Assembly: GCF_019966535.1 (NCBI RefSeq)
Contig: NZ_JAIMID010000013.1
Coordinates: 1-64,000, forward strand
DNA: 64,000 bases
Source of the DNA: Mesobacterium pallidum
GTDB lineage: Bacteria; Pseudomonadota; Alphaproteobacteria; Rhodobacterales; Rhodobacteraceae
Direction: 5' to 3'
The notes under the pieces were generated by a model. The model was not told the origin of the DNA. It saw nothing but the letters and a program-made list of their open reading frames with translations, and did not search any database. Made by a program: the position numbers and the translations under genes. Of this stretch, positions 41,406 through 50,123 are shown in pieces; the first letter of the stretch is position 1; the number at the start of each line of letters is the position of its first letter.

Positions 41406-42434
41406 TCAGACCGATTCCGGCAGATACAGGCGTGGTTCGAGATCGCGGGGCGGCGGCCCGCCTGTCTTGCCAAGCACCGCGCCGACCATGCGCTCGACCA
41501 GATCGGCGCAAAGCTGGTCCAAGGGGGTGGCCATCACCATCGTCACATAGCGATCCGCAAGGGCGCGGCGGCTGTCGGGAGTCAATTCGTTCACGATCAA
41601 GGTGACCTTGTCCGCGGGACGGGTTTCGCGCAAGGCGGCAATCGCGCCCTCCATGCCGCCGCCGGCGACGTACAGCCCGGCCAAATCCGGGTGCCTGGTC
41701 AACAGGTCGAGCGTCGCCTCGTAGGTCAGCTGCCGCGTTTCGAGATTGACCGAAGTGTCGAGCACTTCGATCCGATCCGCGTATTCGCGCAGATAGGACC
41801 GAAAGCCGGTTTCCCGCATCGCCTGCCCATGCCAACGCGTGCCGCCCACAAAGACAGCCACCTTTTCGGGCCTTTGAATGCGGGTTGCCATCATCCACCC
41901 CGCCGTCCGCCCAACCTTCAGATTGTCGAGACCGACATAGCCGCGCCCGGCAGAGCCCGCAAAATCATTGAGCAGCGAAAACAACGCAATGCCCTGCTGC
42001 GCCAGGTCTTGGGCAAGTCCGGTCAGGCTGGCATGGTTGACCCCGGTGGCAGCGATAGCCGTGCAAGACCCCGCGAGGGCGCGGATTTCCTTGACGAAAT
42101 CATCCGGGGACTGAGACCCGGAAAATCTCAACCGCAGCGCGATCGCCACATCGCTGCGCGCTTTGCAGGCGGTCTCGATCTCTGCCGCGAAGCGCTGGTA
42201 GAAATCCTGATTGCGCTTGTGCAGCACAAAGCCCAGCGACAGCTCCGGTCGATCCCGGGCGCCCAGCCGGGCAAGGGGTGCGGGCAGGGGATACCCCAAC
42301 CGCACCGCCGCCTCGGTCACGCGTATCCGAGCGTGCTCCGAGACGTTGGGGCGCGCGTTGAGCACGCGGTCGACTGTGGCTGCGCCGACCTGCGCGGCCT
42401 TGGCCAGATCGGCGATCGTGGGTTTGCGGGTCAT
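41406..42434 (-). CDS. LacI-family regulator (second; paralogue of 44874-45902)
   Basis: A 342-residue regulator with an unusual LacI head (TIADLAKAAQVGAATVDRVLNARPNV). It has the same length as the LacI protein at 44874. They share long blocks, for example SLLNDF, VGR.A.WM, FVGG.RWHG and LETRQLTYEATLDLL. The two are recent-looking duplicates bracketing the MocDE-like genes. It is divergent from the desaturase gene; the inverted repeat at 42452-42481 lies in between. Confidence 0.9.
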   Translation of the reverse strand: MTRKPTIADLAKAAQVGAATVDRVLNARPNVSEHARIRVTEAAVRLGYPLPAPLARLGARDRPELSLGFVLHKRNQDFYQRFAAEIETACKARSDVAIALRLRFSGSQSPDDFVKEIRALAGSCTAIAATGVNHASLTGLAQDLAQQGIALFSLLNDFAGSAGRGYVGLDNLKVGRTAGWMMATRIQRPEKVAVFVGGTRWHGQAMRETGFRSYLREYADRIEVLDTSVNLETRQLTYEATLDLLTRHPDLAGLYVAGGGMEGAIAALRETRPADKVTLIVNELTPDSRRALADRYVTMVMATPLDQLCADLVERMVGAVLGKTGGPPPRDLEPRLYLPESV

Positions 42435-42451
42435 GCCAGCCTTGGGGTAAT

Positions 42452-42481
42452 CACATCAATCTGAGCTCTCAATATGATGTG
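42452..42481. promoter_or_regulatory. Inverted repeat between LacI-2 and mocD-like gene
   Basis: CACATCA (42452-42458) and TGATGTG (42475-42481) are inverted arms separated by 16 bp that include GAGCTC. The position 18 bp before the LacI start suits an autoregulatory operator. Confidence 0.5.
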
Positions 42482-42572
42482 TTTTGAGGTCTTTCCAAGC
42501 GGAAAGTCTTCGTTGCCCGACGGCACCGGGATAATGTGCCCCATCGACACGCCTTTGCGAGGGGGAGGACCT

Positions 42573-43652
42573 ATGACCAAGCGTGACTATTCCATGTTGG
42601 GCCCGGATGCGCAGCGCGCGGTTGAAACCGGTCTGGCTGCCGCCGAGTGGTATCACACCGACATCCCGCGCAAGCAGATGAAGGACCTGATGAAGCGCGA
42701 GGATGGCCCGGCCATCCGCGACACCGCGATCCTGTTCGGGTCGATGATCCTGTTTGCCGCCATCGGCATCGCGCTTTGGCCGTCCTGGTGGTCGGCGCCG
42801 TTCTGGCTGGCCTATGGCGTGCTCTACGGTTCGGCGATGGATTCGCGTTGGCACGAATGCAGCCACGGCACCGCCTTCAAGACGCGGCACTACAACGACT
42901 GGCTCTATCAGGTCGCGTGCTTTTGCATGATCCGCAACCCCGTGACCTGGCGCTGGAGCCACACACGGCACCACACCGACACGGTCATCGTCGGGCGTGA
43001 TCCCGAGATTGCGATCATGCGGCCGCCGGAGTTCGCCCGGCTGATCGCGAATTTCTTCGGGATCTTCGATGCATGGAACGGCTGGGCGCGGATGCTTTAC
43101 AACGCCGCGGGCAAGATCCACCCGGAAGAGGCCACCTGGATTCCCGAGCAGGAGCAGCACAAGGTCGTCCGTGTCGCCCGGATCTGGGTGGCGATCTACG
43201 CCGCCACGATCGGGCTGGCCCTGGCGATGGGTTCGATCCTGCCGCTGATGGTGATCGGTCTGCCCCGGCTTTATGGCGCGTGGCACCATGTGATGACCGG
43301 GCTGCTGCAGCACGGCGGACTGGCGGACAACGTCATCGACCACCGGCTGAATTCGCGCACGGTCTACATGAATCCGGTTTCGCGCTTCATCTACTGGAAC
43401 ATGAACTACCACGTCGAACATCACATGTTCCCGATGGTGCCCTATCACCAGCTGCCCGCGCTGCACGAGGCGATCAAGCATGATCTGCCCGCGCCGAACC
43501 GGTCGATTGCCGCCGGGTTCCGCGAGATGTGGCCCGCCTTGAAGCGGCAGCTCAGGAACGAGGATTTCTTCATCAAGCGCGGGTTGCCCCCCACGGCCAA
43601 ACCGTACCGCGGGGATTTCCACCAGGATGCCCTTGGCACCGCGGCAGAATGA
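42573..43652 (+). CDS. MocD-like membrane desaturase/hydroxylase
   Basis: A 359-residue membrane di-iron enzyme of the fatty acid desaturase superfamily. The three His boxes are visible: HECSH, HTRHH and HVEHH, with hydrophobic segments at about 50-75 and 200-230. The nearest named relative I know is MocD of rhizopine (3-O-methyl-scyllo-inosamine) catabolism, which works with ferredoxin MocE and a reductase. The next gene encodes just such a ferredoxin. O-demethylation or hydroxylation of an inositol derivative, using O2, is therefore likely. GGGGGAGGACCT precedes the ATG at 42573. No reductase gene (MocF) is in the window. Confidence 0.85.
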   Translation: MTKRDYSMLGPDAQRAVETGLAAAEWYHTDIPRKQMKDLMKREDGPAIRDTAILFGSMILFAAIGIALWPSWWSAPFWLAYGVLYGSAMDSRWHECSHGTAFKTRHYNDWLYQVACFCMIRNPVTWRWSHTRHHTDTVIVGRDPEIAIMRPPEFARLIANFFGIFDAWNGWARMLYNAAGKIHPEEATWIPEQEQHKVVRVARIWVAIYAATIGLALAMGSILPLMVIGLPRLYGAWHHVMTGLLQHGGLADNVIDHRLNSRTVYMNPVSRFIYWNMNYHVEHHMFPMVPYHQLPALHEAIKHDLPAPNRSIAAGFREMWPALKRQLRNEDFFIKRGLPPTAKPYRGDFHQDALGTAAE

Positions 43653-43717
43653 CATCGGGCGGGTCGGAGGGGCCCGCCCACTACCACCGAACAGGACTTT
43701 AGGGAGGACACAGGAAA

Positions 43718-44026
43718 ATGCCCTGGATTGACGCTTGCGCGACCGACGACATCGACCAGGAGGATCTGATCCGCTTCGACCACGACGGACGGACCTTCGC
43801 GATCTACCACTCGCCGGACGGAGATTTTTTTTGCACCGACGGCAAGTGCACCCACGAAGAGGTGCATCTGGAGGATGGACTGGTGATGGAATACGAGATC
43901 GAATGCCCCAAGCACAACGCGACCTTCGACTATCGCACCGGCGAGGCGCTGCGCGCCCCCGCCTGCGTCAACCTGAACACCTACCCCGTGAAGGTGGAAG
44001 GTGGACGCGTGATGATCGAGGTCTGA
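43718..44026 (+). CDS. MocE-like Rieske [2Fe-2S] ferredoxin
   Basis: A 102-residue Rieske-type ferredoxin. The two cluster boxes are CTHEE (Cys-x-His) and CPKHN (Cys-x2-His) about 20 residues apart. It matches MocE of rhizopine catabolism in size and layout. It would deliver electrons to the desaturase-like enzyme encoded upstream. GGGAGGACACAGG precedes the ATG. The following gene starts 1 nt after its stop. Confidence 0.9.
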   Translation: MPWIDACATDDIDQEDLIRFDHDGRTFAIYHSPDGDFFCTDGKCTHEEVHLEDGLVMEYEIECPKHNATFDYRTGEALRAPACVNLNTYPVKVEGGRVMIEV

Positions 44027-44027
44027 C

Positions 44028-44810
44028 ATGACACGCCCCACCGTTGCGGATATCCGCGCGCTGAAAGGCCAGCGCACCCTGACGATGCTTTATGTCGAAA
44101 CCCCCGACGAAGCCGCCGCCGCCGCCGAGGCCGGGATCGACATGCTGTCGATCATCGATCCGGTCTGGACCCCGGAGATGCGCGAGGCGGCGGGCGATTG
44201 CTTTGTTCAGGTGGGCTTGCTTTACGGTAAGCTCGTCACGCAAGAGGACTACCTGCGCGCGGCGCATCGCGTCATGCAGATTGGCGGCGATTGCGTCTAT
44301 TGCGCATCCTCGCTTGGCACCATCAAGGCGTTGGCGGATGACGGCGTCCCCGTGGTCAGCCATGTCGGCCTGATCCCGTCCAAATCGACCTGGACCGGCG
44401 GGTTCAAGGCTGTCGGCAAGACGGCGGACAGTGCACTGGCGGTCTGGCGGCATGTGAAGCAGCTGGAAGAGGTCGGAGCCTTCGGGGCTGAACTGGAAGT
44501 GGTCCCGGATCGGGTCGGGGCCGAGATCAGCAGGCGCACGCCATTGATCATGCTGGGCATGGGGGCCGGGTCGGGGGCCGATGCGCAGTACCTTTTCGCC
44601 GAGGATGTGCTGGGCTGCACGCGCGGGCACAAACCGCGCCACGCCAAGACCTATCGCGACTTTGCCGGCGAATATTCCCGGCTGCAGCGCGAGCGGGTCG
44701 CGGCCTTTGGTGAATTCCGCGCCGATGTGGACAGCGGGGCGTATCCCGCGCCAAGTCATGTCGTGCCGATCGACGACGCCGAGTTCGACAGTTTCCTCGC
44801 CGCGCTCTGA
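44028..44810 (+). CDS. PanB-like (ketopantoate hydroxymethyltransferase family) protein
   Basis: A 260-residue TIM-barrel protein of the PanB family. LTMLYVETPDEAAAAAEAG and SHVGLIPSKS resemble the substrate half; PDRVGAEISRRTPLIMLGMG aligns with PanB's ELAAEIT.R...IGIGAG, although the conserved catalytic Glu is not clearly in place. PanB transfers a one-carbon unit from methylene-tetrahydrofolate. In an operon with a MocDE-type demethylation system, which should release formaldehyde, this paralogue might capture that carbon or act as a carbon-carbon lyase. There is no pantothenate gene nearby, so coenzyme A biosynthesis is unlikely to be its job. Confidence 0.8.
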   Translation: MTRPTVADIRALKGQRTLTMLYVETPDEAAAAAEAGIDMLSIIDPVWTPEMREAAGDCFVQVGLLYGKLVTQEDYLRAAHRVMQIGGDCVYCASSLGTIKALADDGVPVVSHVGLIPSKSTWTGGFKAVGKTADSALAVWRHVKQLEEVGAFGAELEVVPDRVGAEISRRTPLIMLGMGAGSGADAQYLFAEDVLGCTRGHKPRHAKTYRDFAGEYSRLQRERVAAFGEFRADVDSGAYPAPSHVVPIDDAEFDSFLAAL

Positions 44811-44844
44811 TCCTTGCAACGCATCAGGCGATACGCTACGACGA

Positions 44845-44876
44845 CATGACGTAATTCCGTCACGGAGGACGTCATG
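44845..44876. promoter_or_regulatory. ACGTCAT inverted repeat at the LacI-3 start
   Basis: CATGACGT (44845-44852) and ACGTCATG (44869-44876) are perfect inverted arms; TGACG and CGTCA (44847-44862) form a tighter pair inside. The second arm includes the LacI start codon, as expected for autoregulation. The same ACGTCAT occurs twice at 45913-45943. Confidence 0.6.
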
Positions 44877-45902
44877 GCCCGTCGCCCCACCACCCAGGAT
44901 GTCGCCCGCGAGGCGGGCGTCAGCGTCACCACGGTCGATCGGGCGCTGAACGGACGCGCCAAGGTGCGCAAGGAGACCATGCGCAAGATCGCGCAAGCCG
45001 CGCACAAGGTCGGCTACCATGCGCGTGGGCTCATCGAACAGAACATCGACGCCGCCGTGCCCGAGATGACCTTTGGCTTTGTCTTCATCAAGAAGAGCCA
45101 GGAATTTTACCAGAACTTCGTGCGCGAGGTGGAGCAGGCCGTCGCCGCGCGAACCGATATCCGGGGCCGGGCGGTTGTCCGGTATGCGTCCTCACAAAGC
45201 CCCGAAGATTTCGCCAGGGCGCTGCAAAGCCTGTCGCAGTGCGATGCCATTGCGGCCACGGCGGTCAACCATCAGCTGCTGGCCCAGGTCGTCACCGAGC
45301 TGAAGCATAAGGGTATACCGGTCTTTTCGTTGCTCAACGACTTCGCGCAAGGCGTGCGTCGCAATTACCTGGGCATGAACAATATGAAAATAGGGCGGGT
45401 TGCGGCGTGGATGATCACCAAGACGCTGCCGCAACCGGGCAAGCTGGCCATCTTTGTCGGTGGCAACCGCTGGCATGGGCATGACCTGCGAGAGGTCGGA
45501 TTCCGCTCCTATGTGCGGGAAAATGCGCCCGGGTTTTCCGTTCTGGATACGCTCGTCAATCTCGAAACTCGGCAACTGACATACGAGGCGACGCTGGACC
45601 TGCTGAGCCGGCATTCGGACCTCAAGGGAATCTATGTGGCGGGCGGCGGGATGGAGGGCGCCATCGCCGCGCTGCGCGAAGCCCATTCCAGCCCGCGCGT
45701 GGCCTTGGTCGTCAACGAGGTGACCAAGGAAAGTCGCGCGGCGCTGGTGGATGGCTATGTCACCATGGCGATTTGCACGCCGCTTCCGGCCCTGTGCGCT
45801 GATCTGATCTCGCACATGGTGCGGTCGGTCAAAGAGGGGGATGACGGTATCTCGGGGCAACATTTCCTTGATCCGCACCTGGTGCTGCCGGAAATGCTGT
45901 AA
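44874..45902 (+). CDS. LacI-family regulator (third; paralogue of 41406-42434)
   Basis: A 342-residue LacI-type protein with head TTQDVAREAGVSVTTVDRAL and a sugar-binding-like effector domain. Blocks shared with 41406-42434 run through the whole length. ACGTCAT repeats are present at its own start and again before the downstream isomerase/transport operon. It therefore probably regulates itself and the operon beginning at 46046. Likely effector is an inositol or inositol-derived compound. Confidence 0.9.
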   Translation: MARRPTTQDVAREAGVSVTTVDRALNGRAKVRKETMRKIAQAAHKVGYHARGLIEQNIDAAVPEMTFGFVFIKKSQEFYQNFVREVEQAVAARTDIRGRAVVRYASSQSPEDFARALQSLSQCDAIAATAVNHQLLAQVVTELKHKGIPVFSLLNDFAQGVRRNYLGMNNMKIGRVAAWMITKTLPQPGKLAIFVGGNRWHGHDLREVGFRSYVRENAPGFSVLDTLVNLETRQLTYEATLDLLSRHSDLKGIYVAGGGMEGAIAALREAHSSPRVALVVNEVTKESRAALVDGYVTMAICTPLPALCADLISHMVRSVKEGDDGISGQHFLDPHLVLPEML

Positions 45903-45912
45903 TGGCGTTAAA

Positions 45913-45958
45913 ACGTCATTTTGCGCGCGCAGAAAAACGTCATTCATGGCGCAAAATG
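45913..45958. promoter_or_regulatory. Operator region before the inositol transport operon
   Basis: ACGTCAT occurs at 45913-45919 and 45937-45943, exactly 24 bp apart within AAAACGTCATT-like contexts. CATTTTGCGC (45917-45926) and GCGCAAAATG (45949-45958) are a 10-bp inverted repeat around the second copy. This is good evidence for cooperative binding by the LacI protein encoded directly upstream. Confidence 0.65.
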
Positions 45959-46045
45959 CGGCCGATCAATTGACCGAATGCCGCGCTTCGGCGCAACGTC
46001 CGCCTCGTGACAGACGGCGCAAACGCGTCGCGGCGGGAGGACACC

Positions 46046-46861
46046 ATGAAATTTGCACTCAACCAGATGACGGTGCGCCGTCTTGACTACGTGGCCTTCC
46101 TTGATCTTGCCAAGGCGCTTGGATGCATCGGCGTCGAGGTGCGCAACGATCTTGATCGCCCGCTGTTTGACGGGATCGATCCGAAGCAAGCAGGCGACAT
46201 GGCTCGCACGCGCGGGCTGCGCCTGTTGGGCATGAGCGAGGTCTATGCCTTCAACAGCTGGTCCGACGAGATCCGCACCAAGGTCGAGACGATCATTGCG
46301 GCGGCCAAGGCGTCCGGCGCGGAGACCATCAGCCTGATCCCGCGCAACGACGGCACCCAGACCGGCAATGGCGAGCGTCAGGCCAACCTGCGCATCGCCC
46401 TGAAGGAAGTGCTGCCCATGCTGGAGGCCGCGGACATGACCGCACTTGTCGAGCCCCTGGGCTTTGGCCGGTCGTCCCTGCGGTCCAAGCAGGAACTGGT
46501 CGACGTGATCGAGGCGCTGGACGCCGGCCACCGCTACAAACTGGTGCATGACACCTTCCACCACACGCTGGCCGATGGCGGCCCGCTGTTTCCGGAGCAT
46601 ACGGGGATCGTGCATATCTCGGGCGTGGTGGATCCGTCCCTGAGCGTCGAGCAGATGGAGGACGCGCACCGCGTGCTGGTCAACGAACATGACCGCCTTG
46701 GCAATATCGACCAGATCAAGGCGCTGACCGCCGCCGGGTACGACGGCGCGATCTCTTACGAATGCTTTGCGCCGGAGATTCACGCGCTGGACGATCCGTT
46801 CACGGCGCTCCAGCGCTCTTTCGACTTCATCACCTCTGAACTTCAGGCGAAAGCCGCCTGA
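46046..46861 (+). CDS. IolI/MocC-like inosose isomerase (TIM barrel)
   Basis: A 271-residue TIM-barrel protein. MKFALNQMTVRRLDYVAFLD and GCIGVEVRNDL are typical of 2-keto-myo-inositol isomerase IolI and rhizopine protein MocC. Metal residues appear in ALVEPLGFG, HDTFHH and SYECFAPE. GGGAGGACACC precedes the ATG. It opens the operon with the inositol-type binding protein. It would interconvert inosose isomers so that they can enter the iol pathway. Confidence 0.87.
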   Translation: MKFALNQMTVRRLDYVAFLDLAKALGCIGVEVRNDLDRPLFDGIDPKQAGDMARTRGLRLLGMSEVYAFNSWSDEIRTKVETIIAAAKASGAETISLIPRNDGTQTGNGERQANLRIALKEVLPMLEAADMTALVEPLGFGRSSLRSKQELVDVIEALDAGHRYKLVHDTFHHTLADGGPLFPEHTGIVHISGVVDPSLSVEQMEDAHRVLVNEHDRLGNIDQIKALTAAGYDGAISYECFAPEIHALDDPFTALQRSFDFITSELQAKAA

Positions 46862-46943
46862 GCCAGAGGCGAGACGGCCCCTGGAGGAGGGGGTATCCGG
46901 CATAGGGAGTGGTGCGCCGGACACCATCAACGGGAGGAAACCC

Positions 46944-47888
46944 ATGAAAAAGACCCTGATCGCAGCGAGCCTCGTGTCGCTCATGTCCACCACCGCGATG
47001 GCCGAAACCATCGGCGTGTCGATGGCGCTGTTCGACGACAACTTCCTGACGGTGCTGCGCAACGGCATGCAGGACTATGCGGACAGCCTTGAAGGCATCG
47101 ACATCCAGATCGAGGACGCGCAGAACGACGTGGCCAAGCAGCTGGACCAGATCAACAACTTTGCCGCGTCGGGCGTCGATGCGATCATCGTGAACCCGGT
47201 CGACACCTCGGCGACCGAAGCGATGACGCAGGCTGCCGCCGCTGCAGGCATTCCGCTCGTCTACGTGAACCGCCAGCCCGTGAACGTCGATAACCTCCCC
47301 GACAATCAGGCATTCGTGGCGTCCAACGAGATCGAGTCCGGCACGCTGGCCGCCTTCGAAGGCTGCCAGATGCTGCGTGCGGCAGGTCATTCTGCCGGGG
47401 CGGATATCTACATCATGATGGGCGAGCTGTCGAACCAGGCGGCCGTGCAGCGCACCAAGGACTTCCATGACGTGATCGGCATGGACATGTGCAGCTTCAT
47501 CAACGTCATCGACGAGCAGACGGCGAACTGGTCGCGAGACGAGGCGCAGGACCTGATGACCAACTGGCTGTCTTCGGGCGCATCTTTCCAGGCCGTGTTC
47601 GCCAACAACGACGAAATGGCCATCGGCGCGCTCCAGGCCCTGAAGGCGGCGGGTGTCTCGATGGACGACGTGGTCGTGACCGGTGTGGATGCCACCCAGG
47701 ATGCACTTGCGTCGATGCAGGCGGGCGATCTCGATGTGACCGTGTTCCAGAACGCGGCGGGCCAGGGCGCCGGCGCGCTTGACGCGGCGCTGAAACTGGC
47801 GCGCGGCGAGGACGTGCCGCAGAAGGTCTACATCCCGTTCGAACTGGTGACCCCGGCAAACCTCGCCGACTATACGTCGAAGAACTGA
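46944..47888 (+). CDS. Sugar ABC transporter periplasmic binding protein (MocB/IbpA-like)
   Basis: A 314-residue type I (ribose-type) binding protein. Signal peptide: MKKTLIAASLVSLMSTTAMA with cleavage after AMA. The mature start ETIGVSMALFDDNFLTVLRN and VNPVDTSATEAMTQ match the RbsB/MocB fold. GGGAGGAAACCC precedes the ATG. A hairpin follows the gene, then the permease and ATPase genes. myo-Inositol or rhizopine is the likely ligand from the surrounding genes. Confidence 0.92.
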   Translation: MKKTLIAASLVSLMSTTAMAETIGVSMALFDDNFLTVLRNGMQDYADSLEGIDIQIEDAQNDVAKQLDQINNFAASGVDAIIVNPVDTSATEAMTQAAAAAGIPLVYVNRQPVNVDNLPDNQAFVASNEIESGTLAAFEGCQMLRAAGHSAGADIYIMMGELSNQAAVQRTKDFHDVIGMDMCSFINVIDEQTANWSRDEAQDLMTNWLSSGASFQAVFANNDEMAIGALQALKAAGVSMDDVVVTGVDATQDALASMQAGDLDVTVFQNAAGQGAGALDAALKLARGEDVPQKVYIPFELVTPANLADYTSKN

Positions 47889-47911
47889 CCGTCGCGACAT
47901 GCGACGCCTGG

Positions 47912-47932
47912 GCGGAGCCCTCGTGGCTCCGC
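47912..47932 (+). other. Intercistronic hairpin after the ABC binding-protein gene
   Basis: GCGGAGCC (47912-47919) and GGCTCCGC (47925-47932) enclose a 5-nt loop. No T-run, so it is more likely an mRNA-stabilising stem than a terminator. It is the third such element after a binding-protein gene in the window (others at 5681 and 30883). Confidence 0.7.
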
Positions 47933-48099
47933 TCTCCCGACTTTCCCGCTGCGGAAATGGGTAAGGATGACATGCGCGGCGTCCGATTTCGCGCCAGATC
48001 AGGGTCATGGCGCGCGCTTGATCAGATCAGATCAAATTTGATCGCGGCAAAGTCGGGCCCGATCGCTAATACGAAGTCGCGCAACAGGGAGGGAAGAGG

Positions 48100-49194
48100 A
48101 TGTCCGAGACGTCCCATGGCATTGGCGGACTGACGTTCGACGCAAAGAAACGCGCATGGCCGAACGAGATGAACGTGTTCATCGCGCTCGTCGCCATCAT
48201 CGCGATCTTCGAGCTGCTGGGGCAAGTCCTGCCCTATATGAACGGTCAGAGCCTGCTGTTCGATTTCAACACAGCCCGCGACGGCACCATCCTGAACATG
48301 GTCCGCCTGAAGATCATCATCCTTCAGGTTTCGATCATCGGCATCATTGCCATCGGATCGACGCAGGTGATCATTTCCGGCGGCATCGACCTGTCGCCCG
48401 GCTCGGTTGTCGGGCTGACCGCGATGGTCTCGATGAGTTTCGCGCAGACCGCGCTGGTGAACGGCAACCCGAACCCCAAGGCGATCTTTGGCGAAGCCTT
48501 CATGGATCTGCCGGTGATCGTACCGATCATCGTGGCCCTCGCCATCGGCATCCTTGCCGGGGCGGTGAACGGATTGCTCATCGCCTACACCAAGATTCCC
48601 CCTTTCATCGCAACGCTCGGAATGATGGTCGCGGCGCGCGGGGCCGCCAAGTGGTGGTCCAAGGGGCAGCCAATCTCGTTTCCGACCGACCCCTTCGCCG
48701 ACATCGGCAACGGGCTGGCGGGCTGGTCGCCCGTGGTCATCTTCATCGGCCTGGCAATCCTGTTCCACTTTGTCCTGAAGTACACCGTCTACGGCAAGCA
48801 CACCTATGCCATCGGGTCCAACGAGGACGCGGCGCGCATGTCCGGCATCAAGGTCGACCGCCACAAGGTGCTGGTCTACACGATTGCAGGGATGCTGGCG
48901 GGCCTGTCGGCGCTGGTGCTGGCCTCCAAGAACCTGACGGCGCAGGCCGGCATGGGGGTGATGTATGAACTTGACGCCATCGCCATGACCGTCATCGGCG
49001 GCGTCAGCCTGGCCGGCGGGCGCGGATCCATCGTGGGCACCGTGCTGGGGGCGTTGATCTTTGGCGTGATCATCTCGGGCTTCACCTACCTGCGCCTCGA
49101 CGCCTACTACCAGGAGATGGTCAAGGGGGCGATCATCGTGGCTGCCGTGGTGCTCGACCAGTGGCGCCGTGGGCGCGCCGCGGCGCGCGGATAA
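48100..49194 (+). CDS. Sugar ABC transporter permease (RbsC/inositol type)
   Basis: A 364-residue polytopic membrane protein of the ribose/xylose permease family. SGGIDLSPGSVVGLTAM and FIATLGMMVAARG are the usual loops. ALVLASKNLTAQAGMGVMYELDAIAMTVIGG is the segment touching the ATPase. GGGAGGGAAGAGG precedes the ATG. The C-terminus ends with a basic RRGRAAARG tail. It works with the binding protein at 46944 and the ATPase at 49207. Confidence 0.93.
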   Translation: MSETSHGIGGLTFDAKKRAWPNEMNVFIALVAIIAIFELLGQVLPYMNGQSLLFDFNTARDGTILNMVRLKIIILQVSIIGIIAIGSTQVIISGGIDLSPGSVVGLTAMVSMSFAQTALVNGNPNPKAIFGEAFMDLPVIVPIIVALAIGILAGAVNGLLIAYTKIPPFIATLGMMVAARGAAKWWSKGQPISFPTDPFADIGNGLAGWSPVVIFIGLAILFHFVLKYTVYGKHTYAIGSNEDAARMSGIKVDRHKVLVYTIAGMLAGLSALVLASKNLTAQAGMGVMYELDAIAMTVIGGVSLAGGRGSIVGTVLGALIFGVIISGFTYLRLDAYYQEMVKGAIIVAAVVLDQWRRGRAAARG

Positions 49195-49206
49195 GGGAGA
49201 GAGACC

Positions 49207-50040
49207 ATGAGCGACGTACAGACAAATCTTTACAGCACGGACTTCTCTCACGGCGCGGCGCCGTCGGGCGAGGTGATCCTGGAAACGCGCGGCCTCACCA
49301 AGCATTACGGTGGCGTGCATGCCCTGCAGGACGCGAATTTCATCCTGCACAAGGGCGAGCACGTGGCGATCATGGGCGACAACGGGGCGGGCAAGTCCAC
49401 CTTCGTGCGCCAGATCACCGGGGTCGAAACCCGCACCCGCGGCGAGGTCGTCTTTGACGGCAGGCCGGTGCATTTCGAGAACCCGATGGATGCCCGCGAC
49501 GCGGGGATCGAGACGGTGTTCCAGACGCTGGCGCTGGCCGATCAGCTCGATGTGCCCGACAACCTGTTCCTCGGGCGCGAGCTGGTCAAGTTCAAGCTCG
49601 GGCCGTTCTCGATCCTCGACTACAAGGCCATGCGCGAGCGGACGATCGGCGCGCTGGAAAAGACCGGCGTCAAGATCCCCAACATCCGTGGCACGATCGA
49701 ACGGATGTCGGGGGGGCAGCGGCAATGCGTGGCCATCGCCCGCACCGCGACCTTCCATTCCAAGCTGACCATCATGGACGAACCCACGGCCGCGCTTGGC
49801 GTGCAGGAGACCGCGCAGGTCGAGAACATCATCCGCACGCTGAAAGAGCAGGGCGAGCCGCTGATCCTGGTCAGCCACAACATGCGGCAGGTGATGGACC
49901 TGTGTGATCGGATTGTCGTCTTCCGGCGCGGGCGCATCTGCGCAAATCTCGACATCCGGGCCGGCGAAATCTCCGGCGAGGACGTCGTGGCCTATATCAC
50001 CGGCGCCAAGACCCAGCCGGAATATGCCGACGCCGCCTGA
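49207..50040 (+). CDS. Sugar ABC transporter ATPase (single nucleotide-binding domain)
   Basis: A 277-residue ATPase. Walker A GDNGAGKST, signature MSGGQRQ, Walker B LTIMDEP and the switch His in VSHNM are all present. Ribose-type transporters often use an ATPase with two fused domains (about 500 residues), but this one has only one, so it should act as a homodimer. Such short forms are common in rhizobial and roseobacter inositol/fructose systems. It follows the permease by 12 nt. Confidence 0.93.
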   Translation: MSDVQTNLYSTDFSHGAAPSGEVILETRGLTKHYGGVHALQDANFILHKGEHVAIMGDNGAGKSTFVRQITGVETRTRGEVVFDGRPVHFENPMDARDAGIETVFQTLALADQLDVPDNLFLGRELVKFKLGPFSILDYKAMRERTIGALEKTGVKIPNIRGTIERMSGGQRQCVAIARTATFHSKLTIMDEPTAALGVQETAQVENIIRTLKEQGEPLILVSHNMRQVMDLCDRIVVFRRGRICANLDIRAGEISGEDVVAYITGAKTQPEYADAA

Positions 50041-50123
50041 TCGCCGGTCACGCCGCAAAGACAATCGCCGTCGGTCTCGAACCTGCGGCGCTCAACCGGG
50101 CTGTGCCCTTCATGAGGAAGACT

